NCBI RefSeq assembly: GCF_028292365.1
Contig: NZ_JAQGMM010000039.1
Span: 1-64,000 of the forward strand
DNA: 64,000 nucleotides
Source of the DNA: Caballeronia sp.
Lineage (GTDB): Bacteria > Pseudomonadota > Gammaproteobacteria > Burkholderiales > Burkholderiaceae
Direction of reading: 5' to 3'
Shown here: positions 20,540 through 30,799 of the stretch, one piece after another
Position numbering within the stretch: the first letter of the stretch is position 1
How the letters are laid out: every line of letters starts with the position of its first letter
Notes under the pieces: generated by a model
Seen by the model: only the letters and a program-made list of their open reading frames with translations
The model's database searches: none
What the model was told of the DNA's origin: nothing
Made by a program: the position numbers and the translations under genes

Positions 20540-21295
20540 ATGATCTCTACCCAGTACATCAGCCGGATCAGCTTGCAGCGCGACAAGGTCGAGTCATTCG
20601 AACGCTATCCGTTCTCGCTGCCCGCAGTCCGGGCGCTGGACACCCTTGAGTTGCATCCAAAGATTACTTTCTTCGTAGGCGAAAACGGCTCCGGGAAATC
20701 GACGCTCCTCGAGGCTATCGCTGTATCGATGGGATTCAATCCCGAAGGCGGCACGAAGAATTTCAACTTCGGTACCCGGGCATCGCACTCCGTGCTCGAC
20801 GAATACCTGCGTATTGCTAAAGGAGTGAAACGGCCAAAAGATGGCTTCTTTCTGCGCGCAGAGAGCTTCTTCAACGTGGCCACCGAGATCGAGAACCTTG
20901 ATTCGGAGTTTTCGTTCGGTCCTCCCGTCATCAACTCCTACGGAGGAAATTCCCTGCACGAGCGTTCACATGGAGAGTCTTTTTTGGCGCTGCTAATGAA
21001 CCGCTTCGGCGGCAAGGGTCTTTACCTCCTCGACGAACCGGAAGCCGCGTTGTCGCCACAACGACAACTCACTGCACTGGCGAGATTTCATGACCTGGCC
21101 CGCGATGAATCCCAGTTCATCATTGCCACTCACTCGCCTATCCTGATGGCGTATCCGGACGCGTGGATCTACGAGTTCACTACGGAAGGGGTAGCGCGCG
21201 TCAGTTACGAAGAGACAGAACACTTCCAGGTCATGCGGTCGTTCCTGGCCAACCCCGAACGCATGCTGCGCACGCTTCTGGGCAACGATGAATAG
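20540..21295 (+). CDS. Stand-alone AAA/ABC-type ATPase
   Basis: Walker A GENGSGKST, signature SHGESFLAL, Walker B GLYLLDEPEAAL, ATHSPIL. Confidence 0.85.
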   Translation: MISTQYISRISLQRDKVESFERYPFSLPAVRALDTLELHPKITFFVGENGSGKSTLLEAIAVSMGFNPEGGTKNFNFGTRASHSVLDEYLRIAKGVKRPKDGFFLRAESFFNVATEIENLDSEFSFGPPVINSYGGNSLHERSHGESFLALLMNRFGGKGLYLLDEPEAALSPQRQLTALARFHDLARDESQFIIATHSPILMAYPDAWIYEFTTEGVARVSYEETEHFQVMRSFLANPERMLRTLLGNDE

Positions 21296-21362
21296 CGTCG
21301 CTCTCCGGACGACCCGCAACCCGACTTGGCACCCTTCAACTACCGCCCTCTGAGGTTCCACC

Positions 21363-21821
21363 ATGGAACACATTGTTTTCCGGACCGCTCTCTTAGCCGA
21401 TATCCCTGCAATCGTCGCGTTGCTGGCCGACGACGAACTCGGGAGCAAGAGAGAAATCACCAGCACGCCGCTTGACCAACGATATGTCGATGCATTCCGG
21501 GCAATAGAAGCCGATGCGAACCAGCGACTAGTGGTTGTTGCCGACGGCAGCGAGATAATCGGCACACTTCAACTTTCGTTCATCCCCGGCATTGCACGCA
21601 TGGGTTCGTGGAGAGGACAAATCGAGGCGGTTCGAATCGCTACACATCGCCGTGATTCCGGACTGGGCCAGAAGATGTTCGAATGGGCGATCTCCGAATG
21701 CAAGTCGCGGGGGTGCAGCCTGGTCCAGCTCACGACCGACAAGAGCCGTACCGACGCCCACCGGTTCTACGAAAAGCTCGGCTTCAAGGCTAGCCACGAG
21801 GGTTATAAGCTCGCCTTGTAG
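21363..21821 (+). CDS. GNAT family N-acetyltransferase
   Basis: IEAVRIATHRRDSGLGQKMFEWAISECKSRGCSLVQLTTDKSRTDAHRFYEKLGF. Confidence 0.92.
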   Translation: MEHIVFRTALLADIPAIVALLADDELGSKREITSTPLDQRYVDAFRAIEADANQRLVVVADGSEIIGTLQLSFIPGIARMGSWRGQIEAVRIATHRRDSGLGQKMFEWAISECKSRGCSLVQLTTDKSRTDAHRFYEKLGFKASHEGYKLAL

Positions 21822-22057
21822 AGCCTCTGGCATCCTCGCGCAAACATCTCCGCACTCCTCCAGAACACACGCGCACGGGCATCCGTGCGTCTTCATTTCC
21901 GCCAAGAGCGGTCTTATCGCGCATAGGGACGCAACAGAATTTGCTTGCTAAATCGCTGCACGGGATAATATATTGGCATATGCAACTACTTTGAATGGTC
22001 TTGCAACGGGTCGATGCGCCCCAGCCCGGCCACCGGTCATCCCATCAAGGCGAAGAT

Positions 22058-23596
22058 ATGCAGAAAAGATTTCTGTTGCTGTTATGCGTGTCCGTACCGT
22101 CATTCATGATCAACCTGGACGCCAATATTGTGGCGGTGTCGCTCTCGTCGATTGCGCGATCGCTGCATGCGGATTTCGTCGCGATTGAATGGGTGATCTC
22201 GGCTTACACGCTCGCATTTGCAACGTTGGTAATGCCTGCCGGCGCACTCGCCGACCGCTTCGGCAGAAAGCGCTTGTTGATCATTGGCTTGCTTGTCTTC
22301 ACCACCGCGTCTTTCTTCTGCGGCGCTGCTACATCAACGGTTGTGTTGAATGCCGCACGCGCGCTGCAAGGCGTTGGCGCTGCGTTGCAGCTTAGTGCTG
22401 CACTGGCAGTTCTTGCGCATGGATTCCAAGGGAAGGAGCGTGCCAAGGCGTTCGCATTCTGGGGTTCGGTGATCGGTGTGGCCATCATGCTGGGGCCTGT
22501 GGCGGGCGGATTGATCACGCAGTCGCTGGGCTGGCAGTGGGCTTTCTATGTGAACTTGCCGGTCGGCGTAGTCATGATCGCGCTAACGTATTTCGTAGTC
22601 GATGAATCCAAGGATCCGCATGCAATCGCCATCGACATTTGGGGCGTTCTGACGTTCAGTGCATTTCTCGGGCTGCTGACCTGGGCGCTGATTTCAGGCA
22701 ATCGCGAAGGCTGGCTTAGTACGTCCGTCAGGGCGCGGCTGGCGGGCTCAGCCATTTTCCTCATTGCGTTCGTAATCGTCGAGCTTAAGCAGGCACGACC
22801 TATGGTCGAGCTTGGCTATTTCATCAAGCGGACCTACCTGGGTGCGAGTCTGGCCGGCGTGTCGTACGCGGTCGCGTTCCTGACCATGCTGACCTATCTG
22901 CCCTTCTTCTTTCAAAGCGCGCTCGGCTATTCTCCGCTGAATGCGGGCTTGCTGATGCTGCCGCTCGCTGTGCCTTTGTTCGGAGTGCCGCGCATTGTGT
23001 CGGTGTACCTCGATCATCGAATGTCAGGACGCATGCTGCTCGTTTGCGGCCTGTTGCTGGTCGCAGTTGGTTTGTTCGGAACCGCGCTGGAAATCCAGGC
23101 GTTCAGCTATGGTGCGATCTTTCTCCCCATGCTCGTTGCTTCCACCGGTGCCGGAATCCTCAACGGTCAGATCGCCAAGGTCAGCATGACCGTGATTCCT
23201 GTGGAACGGGCAGGCATGGCGTCGGGGGTATCAGGGACCATGCGGTTTAGCGGCATTGTGGTGGGGTTCGCGGCACTCGGCGCGTTATTGTTTTATCGGA
23301 TCCAGGTAAGCATTGGAAGAGAACTGCCGGCAATCAGCGCCCACGACAAGCTCGAGATTACGCGCTCTATCGCGAATGGAAACCTGGCTTCCGCGGCGTC
23401 GCTGATTTCATCGCATCAAGGCCTTGGATCCATCGCGCGAACCAGCCTTGGTTACGGGTACGAAGGGGTGCTGCTCGCGGCTTCCGTTGTTGCATTCGTG
23501 GCGAGCGCGGTTTGCTGGCTGTTGATAAGCGCCGAGGAAACGGCGCCTCATCACGATCGGCAGTCCGCCATGCGTCTGGATGTGTCAATAGACTAA
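22058..23596 (+). CDS. DHA2-type MFS transporter
   Basis: 14-TM MFS; NLDANIVAVSLSSIARSLHADFVAIEWVISAYTLAFATLVMPAGALADRFGRKR. Confidence 0.9.
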   Translation: MQKRFLLLLCVSVPSFMINLDANIVAVSLSSIARSLHADFVAIEWVISAYTLAFATLVMPAGALADRFGRKRLLIIGLLVFTTASFFCGAATSTVVLNAARALQGVGAALQLSAALAVLAHGFQGKERAKAFAFWGSVIGVAIMLGPVAGGLITQSLGWQWAFYVNLPVGVVMIALTYFVVDESKDPHAIAIDIWGVLTFSAFLGLLTWALISGNREGWLSTSVRARLAGSAIFLIAFVIVELKQARPMVELGYFIKRTYLGASLAGVSYAVAFLTMLTYLPFFFQSALGYSPLNAGLLMLPLAVPLFGVPRIVSVYLDHRMSGRMLLVCGLLLVAVGLFGTALEIQAFSYGAIFLPMLVASTGAGILNGQIAKVSMTVIPVERAGMASGVSGTMRFSGIVVGFAALGALLFYRIQVSIGRELPAISAHDKLEITRSIANGNLASAASLISSHQGLGSIARTSLGYGYEGVLLAASVVAFVASAVCWLLISAEETAPHHDRQSAMRLDVSID

Positions 23597-23638
23597 GATT
23601 GCCTGATGATCTTTCGAACCGTCATTTTCACGAGCGCC

Positions 23639-24109
23639 ATGAACATTTCGAATAAGCAGCACTCGTCTGCCGCAATCTCTATATGCAACGGCGCCGCGTT
23701 GCGCAAAGCCACGCGCAGGCTCTCACAGCTTTACGACACTGTGCTCGCGCCTTGCGGCCTCAAGCTGTCGCAGCATTCAACACTGGCGCATATCGATCGG
23801 GCAGGCACGCCGAACATGAGCGATCTGGCTAGAGACATGGTGCTTGACCGCTCCGCACTTTCACACAATCTCAAGCCGCTTGAGCGCGACGGTTTTATCG
23901 AATTGCTTCCCGATGAAACGGATAAACGCGGGCGCCTGGTTGCCTTGACGCCGGCTGGAAAAAACAAGCTGGCCGAGTCCAAAGTGCTTTGGAATGAAGC
24001 GCAGAGACGCTTCGAAAACGCCTATGGCGCAGCCAAGGCGTTGAAGCTGCGCACGCTGCTGGCGGACGTTTATTCCGACGAACTGGAGCAGTTGTTCCTG
24101 GACGAATGA
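23639..24109 (+). CDS. MarR family transcriptional regulator
   Basis: STLAHIDRAGTPNMSDLARDMVLDRSALSHNLKPLERDGFIELLPDETDKRGRLVALTPAGK. Confidence 0.9.
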   Translation: MNISNKQHSSAAISICNGAALRKATRRLSQLYDTVLAPCGLKLSQHSTLAHIDRAGTPNMSDLARDMVLDRSALSHNLKPLERDGFIELLPDETDKRGRLVALTPAGKNKLAESKVLWNEAQRRFENAYGAAKALKLRTLLADVYSDELEQLFLDE

Positions 24110-24201
24110 TTTCAACGACCCGCTCGGGCGAAGCGCGATTGCCCCGCCCCCATAAGCAAGTCCGTCTTCGCCGAAAAGTAAAACGAAGTCAGTCGAATCG
24201 A

Positions 24202-24504
24202 TTAAACACTCGGCAGATCTTCCAGCGTTTTTTCAATCCGACCCTCTTCAAAAGAGGTTTCAATGCCAATGTGCCCGTTAGCGTAGGGGATCGAGCTAAT
24301 CTGAGGACCCAGATAGCTTCGCCCGCCGAGCTTGAACACCGTGCGCACCATCTCCCCTTTTTCGAGGACTTTTACGACGTGGTCCACATCGACGACTTTG
24401 GGCGCAGACGTCCAGTTGGCCGTCAATTCATCGATGTTTCCCCAACGCACATGAGTGACGCGATCATTGGTCCAACGCACACCATCAATGGCAACAATAG
24501 ACAT
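24202..24504 (-). CDS. Hypothetical small conserved-looking protein
   Basis: Complete 100-aa ORF MSIVAIDGVRWTNDRVTHVRWGNIDEL... with coherent composition; family not recognised. Confidence 0.55.
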   Translation of the reverse strand: MSIVAIDGVRWTNDRVTHVRWGNIDELTANWTSAPKVVDVDHVVKVLEKGEMVRTVFKLGGRSYLGPQISSIPYANGHIGIETSFEEGRIEKTLEDLPSV

Positions 24505-24781
24505 GGCTGACTCCGTCTATTAATGAAGCACCTTAGTGAAACAGCGACCTCGTCCAAAGTGCGCTTTTTTGTTCTTGTATTGATCTTGGGAACGAACGGT
24601 TCGCGCGACGCAGCTCGCAGGTTTGCAAGCTTCTGCAGGAACCGCTGGGAATCGATTCTTTCAATGCGGACACTGCACGGCGAATGGGAAATAGATTGAC
24701 ATGGTTCCGGCGAATGCACAAGCGAGCGCAGGGCCCGAATGCAATCGCGATCGTGTGTTCAAGTCCGGCTCTTTCTTCGCG

Positions 24782-25690
24782 TCAGGACATTGAGCGCAAA
24801 GTGTCTTCTGCCATTCGAAGGTCGGCTATCAGGTGCTCGATCACCGCACGGCCCGCTGCGCGTGTAGCGCGGCCTAGCGGAAAATAGGCGTGCACGGGAA
24901 CATCAACGGTTTTCCAGTCCGTGAGCAGCGCAACTAGCGATCCGTCTTCGAGTTCACGTCGGCATGCCCATCCAGTCGTCGACGTAATGCCAAAACCCGC
25001 CACCGCGGCAGCAACCGCGCCTTCGTTCTCGTTTGTCGTGAAATGCGGCGAGACTTCCGCCTCCACAGTCTCACCATCACGCTCGAACTTCCACGCCCAC
25101 GGAACCGATGTCGCAGGGCCACCCACTATTCTGTGCGAAACGAGATCTTCGGGCCTCACCGGTATCCCCGCACGCTCAAGATAGCTCGGCGCCGCGAGGA
25201 TCATGCGAGGGATCGTTGCGATAAGTTTCGCTGTTGCTCCGGAATCCGCCAGCGGGCCAAGGCGGATCGCAACATCGACGGCGTCGCGAACCAGATCCTG
25301 CCTTCGATCCTCCAGGAGAAGCTGGATTTGCAGATGGGAATGTCTGGCAGTGAAAGTCGCAAGGCGCGGGATGACTTCTCGAATCGCCACGCTGGTCGGC
25401 ATGCTCATTCGCAGCGACCCGCGCAACTCGCGCCCTTCACGAACGCTATGTTCCGCTTCGTCCAGAGCCATAAGAATTGGCTCCATCCGGGCAAGGAATT
25501 CGGAACCCGCTTCCGTCGGCACGACGGCGCGTGTGGTGCGCGAGAGCAACCGGGCGCCGAGCCCTGCTTCCAGCTCAGCAATGATGCGCGAGGCCTGTGA
25601 CTGCGAGAGTCCGCATTCGCGAGCAGCGGCTGAGAAGCTGCCCAGCCGCGCGACGCGGGTATAGAGCTTGAGCGCGAATATGTCTTTCAT
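24782..25690 (-). CDS. LysR family transcriptional regulator
   Basis: MKDIFALKLYTRVARLGSFSAAARECGLSQSQASRIIAELEAGLGARLLSRTTRAV. Confidence 0.9.
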   Translation of the reverse strand: MKDIFALKLYTRVARLGSFSAAARECGLSQSQASRIIAELEAGLGARLLSRTTRAVVPTEAGSEFLARMEPILMALDEAEHSVREGRELRGSLRMSMPTSVAIREVIPRLATFTARHSHLQIQLLLEDRRQDLVRDAVDVAIRLGPLADSGATAKLIATIPRMILAAPSYLERAGIPVRPEDLVSHRIVGGPATSVPWAWKFERDGETVEAEVSPHFTTNENEGAVAAAVAGFGITSTTGWACRRELEDGSLVALLTDWKTVDVPVHAYFPLGRATRAAGRAVIEHLIADLRMAEDTLRSMS

Positions 25691-26058
25691 CAAGGTTCCC
25701 ATGGAACGAGATAGCTGCGCCGGCACCGGCCTTGGGGCGGTAAGGCAATTAATGTGCGTAAGACATAAAAGATAACCGAAATCAACGGGCGTCTGGCTCT
25801 TCTCGCTTGCAGACCCATCAAAACTACCGGGCGCAATGCATATAAATCTTCGACCGAAGCGCGCGGCGCTGACATCATTCATAGAGTTGACTGAACAATC
25901 CTCAGACGTTCTTGACCCAAACCCATGTGTAATCCACATAAGTCATAGCTGAAAAGACCGGCTTCCAGTTAGGGGGTGGTCGCTTTAACCTGTGTTCATC
26001 GACAACGCGAGCCCACCCCGTCGTACGCGTCGTTTCTATTCACCACCGGAGATTGACC

Positions 26059-26778
26059 ATGAACGACCTGCTCGCCTTTGCCGTTGACGCCCACGGTGGC
26101 CTGGACCGCTGGAACACGTTCAGCCGACTCAAGGCCGAGCTATCGGTTAACGGCGCGATCTGGCACCTCAAGCAGCAAACCGGTCTGCTCAATGAAAAGG
26201 TCTTCGAACTCGACACGCATCAACAACGGCTGACAATCACGCCCTTCCTGGCCGACGGTCAGCGCAGCGTGTTTGTTCCGGGTCGAGTATCCATCGAAAC
26301 CCTGGACGGCGCGGTGATCGAGAGCCGTGATGACCCCGAGGCCGCCTACGCCGGTCACGTCCAGGAAACACCGTGGGACAAATTCCACGTCACCTACTTC
26401 GCGAGCGAGGCATTGTGGACCTATCTCACGTCGCCCTTCCTCTACACGTATCCCGGGTTCGAGAGCGAAGAGATCGAACCTTGGCACGAAAACGGCGAGG
26501 AATGGCGCCGGCTCAAGGTGACGTTCCCTGCTGATATCCATAGCCACACCCGGACGCAGATTACCCACTTTGGTCCGGACGGACTGATGCGGCGCCACGA
26601 CTACACCGTCGACATTCTGGGCGGCGCAAGCGGCGCCAACTATGTCAGCGATTACGCCGATTTCCAGGGCATCAAGATGCCGACCAAGCGGCGCATCTAC
26701 GCTTATGACGAGCACATGCAGAAGGTGCCTGAACCGCTGCTCGTTTCCCTCGACTTCGGTCATTTGACTTTCAGCTAA
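26059..26778 (+). CDS. Hypothetical protein (about 240 aa)
   Basis: Long ORF after CACCGGAGATTGACC; coherent sequence, family not confidently recognised; followed by OYE gene. Confidence 0.7.
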   Translation: MNDLLAFAVDAHGGLDRWNTFSRLKAELSVNGAIWHLKQQTGLLNEKVFELDTHQQRLTITPFLADGQRSVFVPGRVSIETLDGAVIESRDDPEAAYAGHVQETPWDKFHVTYFASEALWTYLTSPFLYTYPGFESEEIEPWHENGEEWRRLKVTFPADIHSHTRTQITHFGPDGLMRRHDYTVDILGGASGANYVSDYADFQGIKMPTKRRIYAYDEHMQKVPEPLLVSLDFGHLTFS

Positions 26779-26856
26779 GCGTCAACCCGTCAACCGGGCT
26801 CTGATGGCCGCCTACACGTCTTCGGCTCCATACCGCATTCGATTGGGATTCTCACC

Positions 26857-27960
26857 ATGTCTACCGCCCCACTTTTCCTGCCGCTGCAACTGGGCGCGCT
26901 GTCGTTGCCGAATCGGATTGTAATGCCTGCCCTTACCCGCATGCGCGCCGGAGCCGGCGGAGTGCCTTTGCCCATGAGCGCCGAATACTATTCACAGCGA
27001 GCCACGGCGGGTTTGATCATTAGCGAAGCGACGGCAATCAGCGTCAACGGACACGGTTATCCGCAGATGCCCGGCATCTACTCGCCGGAGCAGGTTGCCG
27101 GTTGGCGCGCGGTCACGGAGGCCGTTCATGCGAGGGGCGGGCGGATCATGCTGCAGATCGTGCACCACGGACGCTGGTCGCATTCGAGCTACAACCCCGA
27201 CGGCAGCCTGCCCGTCGCGCCGTCACCTATAGCAGCGCCGGGCCTCGCGTACACGCCGGTGTTTCAGCAGGTGCCCTACGAGACACCGCACGCGCTGGAC
27301 ACGCTTGAAATATCAGAGATAGTGGTGTCGTTCTGGAGCGCAGCGAGGAATGCGCTCGATGCCGGTTTCGATGGCGTCGAGATCCACGGAGCAAATGGTT
27401 TCCTGCTCGACCAGTTCCTGCAGGACGGCAGCAATCATCGCACCGACGAGTACGGCGGTTCGATTGAGAACAGGACGCGACTATTGCTTGAAGTGGTCGA
27501 CGCGATCACGGACGTTATTGGCTCCGATCGCACCGCCGTGCGCCTGTCGCCGCACGGCAACCTGGGCGGCCTCCATGACAGCGACACGGTGCCTCATTTC
27601 ACCCACGTGATTCGCGAACTCGGTCAGCGTAAGCTCGCGTATCTTCACTTGATTGAGCCGCGTGCGTCATCGGCGGGCTTCGGCGATGACGCGAGCGTGG
27701 ACAGCGCGAACAACGCAGCGCTGTTCCGCCCTATATTCGACGGACCGCTGATCACCGCCGGTGGCTACAACCCCGGGACAGCTGTCCATGTGATCGGGTC
27801 CGGGCTGGCCGACGCCGTTGCGTTCGGACGGATGTTCATTGCCAACCCCGACTTGCCTGAGCGCATTCGAGCAAGCGCCGCGTTGAATCGGTTCGATCGG
27901 GCGACAGCTTACGCCGGGGACGCTCACGGTTTCACGGATTATCCGGCGCTAACGGCCTAG
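26857..27960 (+). CDS. Alkene reductase, Old Yellow Enzyme family (NemA-like)
   Basis: PLQLGALSLPNRIVMPALTRMRA; EIHGANGFLLDQFLQDGSNHRTDEYGGSIENRTRLLLEV. Confidence 0.95.
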   Translation: MSTAPLFLPLQLGALSLPNRIVMPALTRMRAGAGGVPLPMSAEYYSQRATAGLIISEATAISVNGHGYPQMPGIYSPEQVAGWRAVTEAVHARGGRIMLQIVHHGRWSHSSYNPDGSLPVAPSPIAAPGLAYTPVFQQVPYETPHALDTLEISEIVVSFWSAARNALDAGFDGVEIHGANGFLLDQFLQDGSNHRTDEYGGSIENRTRLLLEVVDAITDVIGSDRTAVRLSPHGNLGGLHDSDTVPHFTHVIRELGQRKLAYLHLIEPRASSAGFGDDASVDSANNAALFRPIFDGPLITAGGYNPGTAVHVIGSGLADAVAFGRMFIANPDLPERIRASAALNRFDRATAYAGDAHGFTDYPALTA

Positions 27961-28032
27961 TTCACAAACCCGCTCGCGCCGACGAATACCAACTCGGTGA
28001 AGCTTAACTAAACGTAACCCAAGGGAAACGCC

Positions 28033-28428
28033 ATGAGCACTCAAGAGAAGAACAAGAGCATCGTGCTGGAAGCATTCGACACGCTCTTTAACCGGCGCGA
28101 CTATGCAGCCGCCGAGAAATTCTGGTCTCCTCAGTACATTCAACACAGCGCGCACATTGCACCGGGTCGCGAAGGCCTTTTCGAACTCACCCGAAATTTA
28201 CCTGACACGCTGGTCTATGAGCACGGCGTCATCATGGCCGAAGGCGACTTCGTCATGGTGCATGGACGCTTCTCGGGCAACGGCGGCCCGGCAGCGCTTA
28301 TCGCGGTAGACATTGTCCGCCTTGAGAACGGGATACTCGTCGAGCACTGGGACGTACTGCAGGATGAAGCGACCGCTGAAAGTTCTGCCAGCGGCCTGCC
28401 GATGTTCGGCGACCGCTTCCCCGGTTAA
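28033..28428 (+). CDS. Nuclear transport factor 2 / SnoaL-like family protein
   Basis: KNKSIVLEAFDTLFNRRDYAAAEKFWSPQYIQHSAHIAPGREG. Confidence 0.9.
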   Translation: MSTQEKNKSIVLEAFDTLFNRRDYAAAEKFWSPQYIQHSAHIAPGREGLFELTRNLPDTLVYEHGVIMAEGDFVMVHGRFSGNGGPAALIAVDIVRLENGILVEHWDVLQDEATAESSASGLPMFGDRFPG

Positions 28429-28481
28429 ACCGTTCGGTGGTAGTTCACCACTGCCACCCGCGGATTTCCCGGCCGCCCTCA

Positions 28482-29795
28482 TCATTCAATAGCCTGCTGA
28501 AGCTTGAGTCTGACGTTGCGCCCATGTGTCTCCGGCATCTTCAGATAGACGAGCAACGAAATAGCGGACCACGCGCTGACGTACCAGTAAAAATAGTGCT
28601 CGTGTCCGATCGACTTGAACTTCAGCGCAACGAATTCCGTGGTGCCGCCGAGGATGGCCGTGGTCAAGGCATACGGCAGGCCCACAGCCAGCGCCCGAAT
28701 GCGCACGGGAAAGAGTTCAGTCTTAGCCAGCATGTGAACCGACGTAAAGCCGCTCAGCATGAAGAGCCCGCAAAAGGACAAAACAAACGCAACCAGCGGG
28801 TCGTGCGTAGTTGCTAACGCGTTGAAAATAGGCACGGAAAACAGCGTGCAACTTAGCCCGAAAAAGATCAGGACGGGCCGGCGTCCCAGGATGTCGGAAG
28901 CAAGGCCAAAGAGCGGCTGCAACGGCATGTACAGCAGCAGCGCTAATGCTGAAACAAGCGTGGCCGATTCCTTGCCGAGCCCGACGGTATTCACCAGGAA
29001 CTTCTGCATATAAACGGTGTAGGTGTAGAAGCCTACCGTCCCGCCCACGGTAATCCCGACGGCCAATAAAAGTTGTCGCCAGTGGAGCAGCATTTCGCGG
29101 CTGATGGGGGTACCGTGCCGTGTCCCGCTGTGCTGGAATGCCTCGCTCTCCACTACATTGCGCCGCATGTAGAGCGCGAACAACGCAAGCACGCCGCCAA
29201 TCACAAACGGTATTCTCCACGCCCACCTGTCGATCTGCCCGGAGGTGAAGAGCACGTGCTGCATGACCAGCAGCAGACCTAACGCCAGCAACTGCCCCGC
29301 CACTACGCTCACCTGCAGGAATCCAAGGTAAAAGCCCCGGCGATTCGCCGGCGCAATCTCGCTGAGATAGGTCGCACTCGTGCCGTATTCGCCGCCCATG
29401 CTCAAGCCTTGCAACAGCCGCGCGAAGATCAGGATGGCGGGAGCGAAAGCCCCGATCGTCGCGTAGCCCGGCGTAACAGCAATGATCAGCGAACCAATGC
29501 ACATCACCGACACCGACCCGGTCAGCGCCGACTTACGGCCACGGCGATCCGCATACAAACCGATCAACCAACTGCCGAGCGGACGGGCCACATACCCCAC
29601 TGCTGCGATTGCTGCCGCGTTCATCAACTGGACCGTGGCGTTATCGCTGGGGAAAAACGCTTTGGCGAAGTAAATGGAAAAGATGCTGTACGCGAGAAAG
29701 TCGTACCACTCGATCAGGTTGCCGGCGAGGCCGCCTGCGATGGATCGCAACAGCGCTGGCCGACTCAAAGGTCGTTCCATTCCAGGGGCGCTCAT
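28482..29795 (-). CDS. MFS transporter (MHS family)
   Basis: GNLIEWYDFLAYSIFSIYFAKAFFPS; ARPLGSWLIGLYADRRGRK. Confidence 0.92.
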   Translation of the reverse strand: MSAPGMERPLSRPALLRSIAGGLAGNLIEWYDFLAYSIFSIYFAKAFFPSDNATVQLMNAAAIAAVGYVARPLGSWLIGLYADRRGRKSALTGSVSVMCIGSLIIAVTPGYATIGAFAPAILIFARLLQGLSMGGEYGTSATYLSEIAPANRRGFYLGFLQVSVVAGQLLALGLLLVMQHVLFTSGQIDRWAWRIPFVIGGVLALFALYMRRNVVESEAFQHSGTRHGTPISREMLLHWRQLLLAVGITVGGTVGFYTYTVYMQKFLVNTVGLGKESATLVSALALLLYMPLQPLFGLASDILGRRPVLIFFGLSCTLFSVPIFNALATTHDPLVAFVLSFCGLFMLSGFTSVHMLAKTELFPVRIRALAVGLPYALTTAILGGTTEFVALKFKSIGHEHYFYWYVSAWSAISLLVYLKMPETHGRNVRLKLQQAIE

Positions 29796-29852
29796 GGTCA
29801 GTCTCCTTTTGTTATGCAGCAAGCGATCCGCTTTCTTTACCGCGCAACCGGC

Positions 29853-30740
29853 TTAGTCATCCTGCGCGGCGTATTTTTCGTCGAGCTGGTCATAGAAGGG
29901 TTTGTCGACCAGCCGCTGACGCTCGTTGAACGGCACTACAAGCCCCGGATCTTCGTCGAGCTGACCTCGAGCCTTGAGTACGCTCAAAGCCCGCTGCATG
30001 CCGCATACGGCGCTCTGTAGCGATGCGTTTGCGTAGAGCGCGATCCCAAACCCAAGTTCGGCCAGCCTGGATTGCGGTAGCGTCGGCGTCTTTCCGCCTA
30101 TCACGATGTTGATTAGCTGAGGCGCGTCGAACATCGCGGGCAAGCGTTGGATCTCCTCGATCGTTTCAACCGCCTCAATGAACAGAACGTCCGCACCCGC
30201 TTCAGCAAAACGATGTCCGCGCTCAATCGCGGCATCGAATCCATGGGTCGCGCAGGCATCGGTGCGGGCAACGATCAGCAGATTGGGATCCTCGCGCGCA
30301 TCGACGGCAGCGTGGAGCTTGCCGACCATTTCACTGGTCGATATCACCGCCTTGCCTGCGAAATGCCCGCACTTCTTCGGACTCACCTGGTCTTCCAATT
30401 GGATGGCGTCGGCACCTGCGCGTTCCAGGGTACGAACTGCATGACGCACATTGAGCGCGTTGCCGTAGCCGGTGTCCGCATCGACGATGAGCGGCAAGTC
30501 CACGGCGTCACGTATACGCGCGGTATGGTCGGCCATTTCGTGCAGGCCGATAAACCCGAGATCCGGAAGGCCGAAAAACATGTTGGTCACGCCGGCGCCG
30601 GTGATATACAACGCACCAAAACCGGTATCGGCAACCACGCGCGCACTCAGCGCGTTAAAGGCGCCGGGCACGAGCAACGCGCGCCGGCTTTCAACCAGCG
30701 AGCGGAAGGCGCTGCGACGTTCAGCAGATGGAAGCGACAT
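29853..30740 (-). CDS. Isocitrate lyase/PEP mutase family protein (carboxyvinyl-phosphonate mutase/dimethylmalate lyase-like)
   Basis: LLVPGAFNALSARVVADTGFGALYITG; DADTGYGNALNVRHAVRTLERAGADAIQLEDQVSPKKCGH. Confidence 0.92.
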   Translation of the reverse strand: MSLPSAERRSAFRSLVESRRALLVPGAFNALSARVVADTGFGALYITGAGVTNMFFGLPDLGFIGLHEMADHTARIRDAVDLPLIVDADTGYGNALNVRHAVRTLERAGADAIQLEDQVSPKKCGHFAGKAVISTSEMVGKLHAAVDAREDPNLLIVARTDACATHGFDAAIERGHRFAEAGADVLFIEAVETIEEIQRLPAMFDAPQLINIVIGGKTPTLPQSRLAELGFGIALYANASLQSAVCGMQRALSVLKARGQLDEDPGLVVPFNERQRLVDKPFYDQLDEKYAAQDD

Positions 30741-30799
30741 GATTGAACTCTCCGTGTTGACGTTGGTGACTTTGGTGAGGTTGGTGACCAGGGTGCAGC

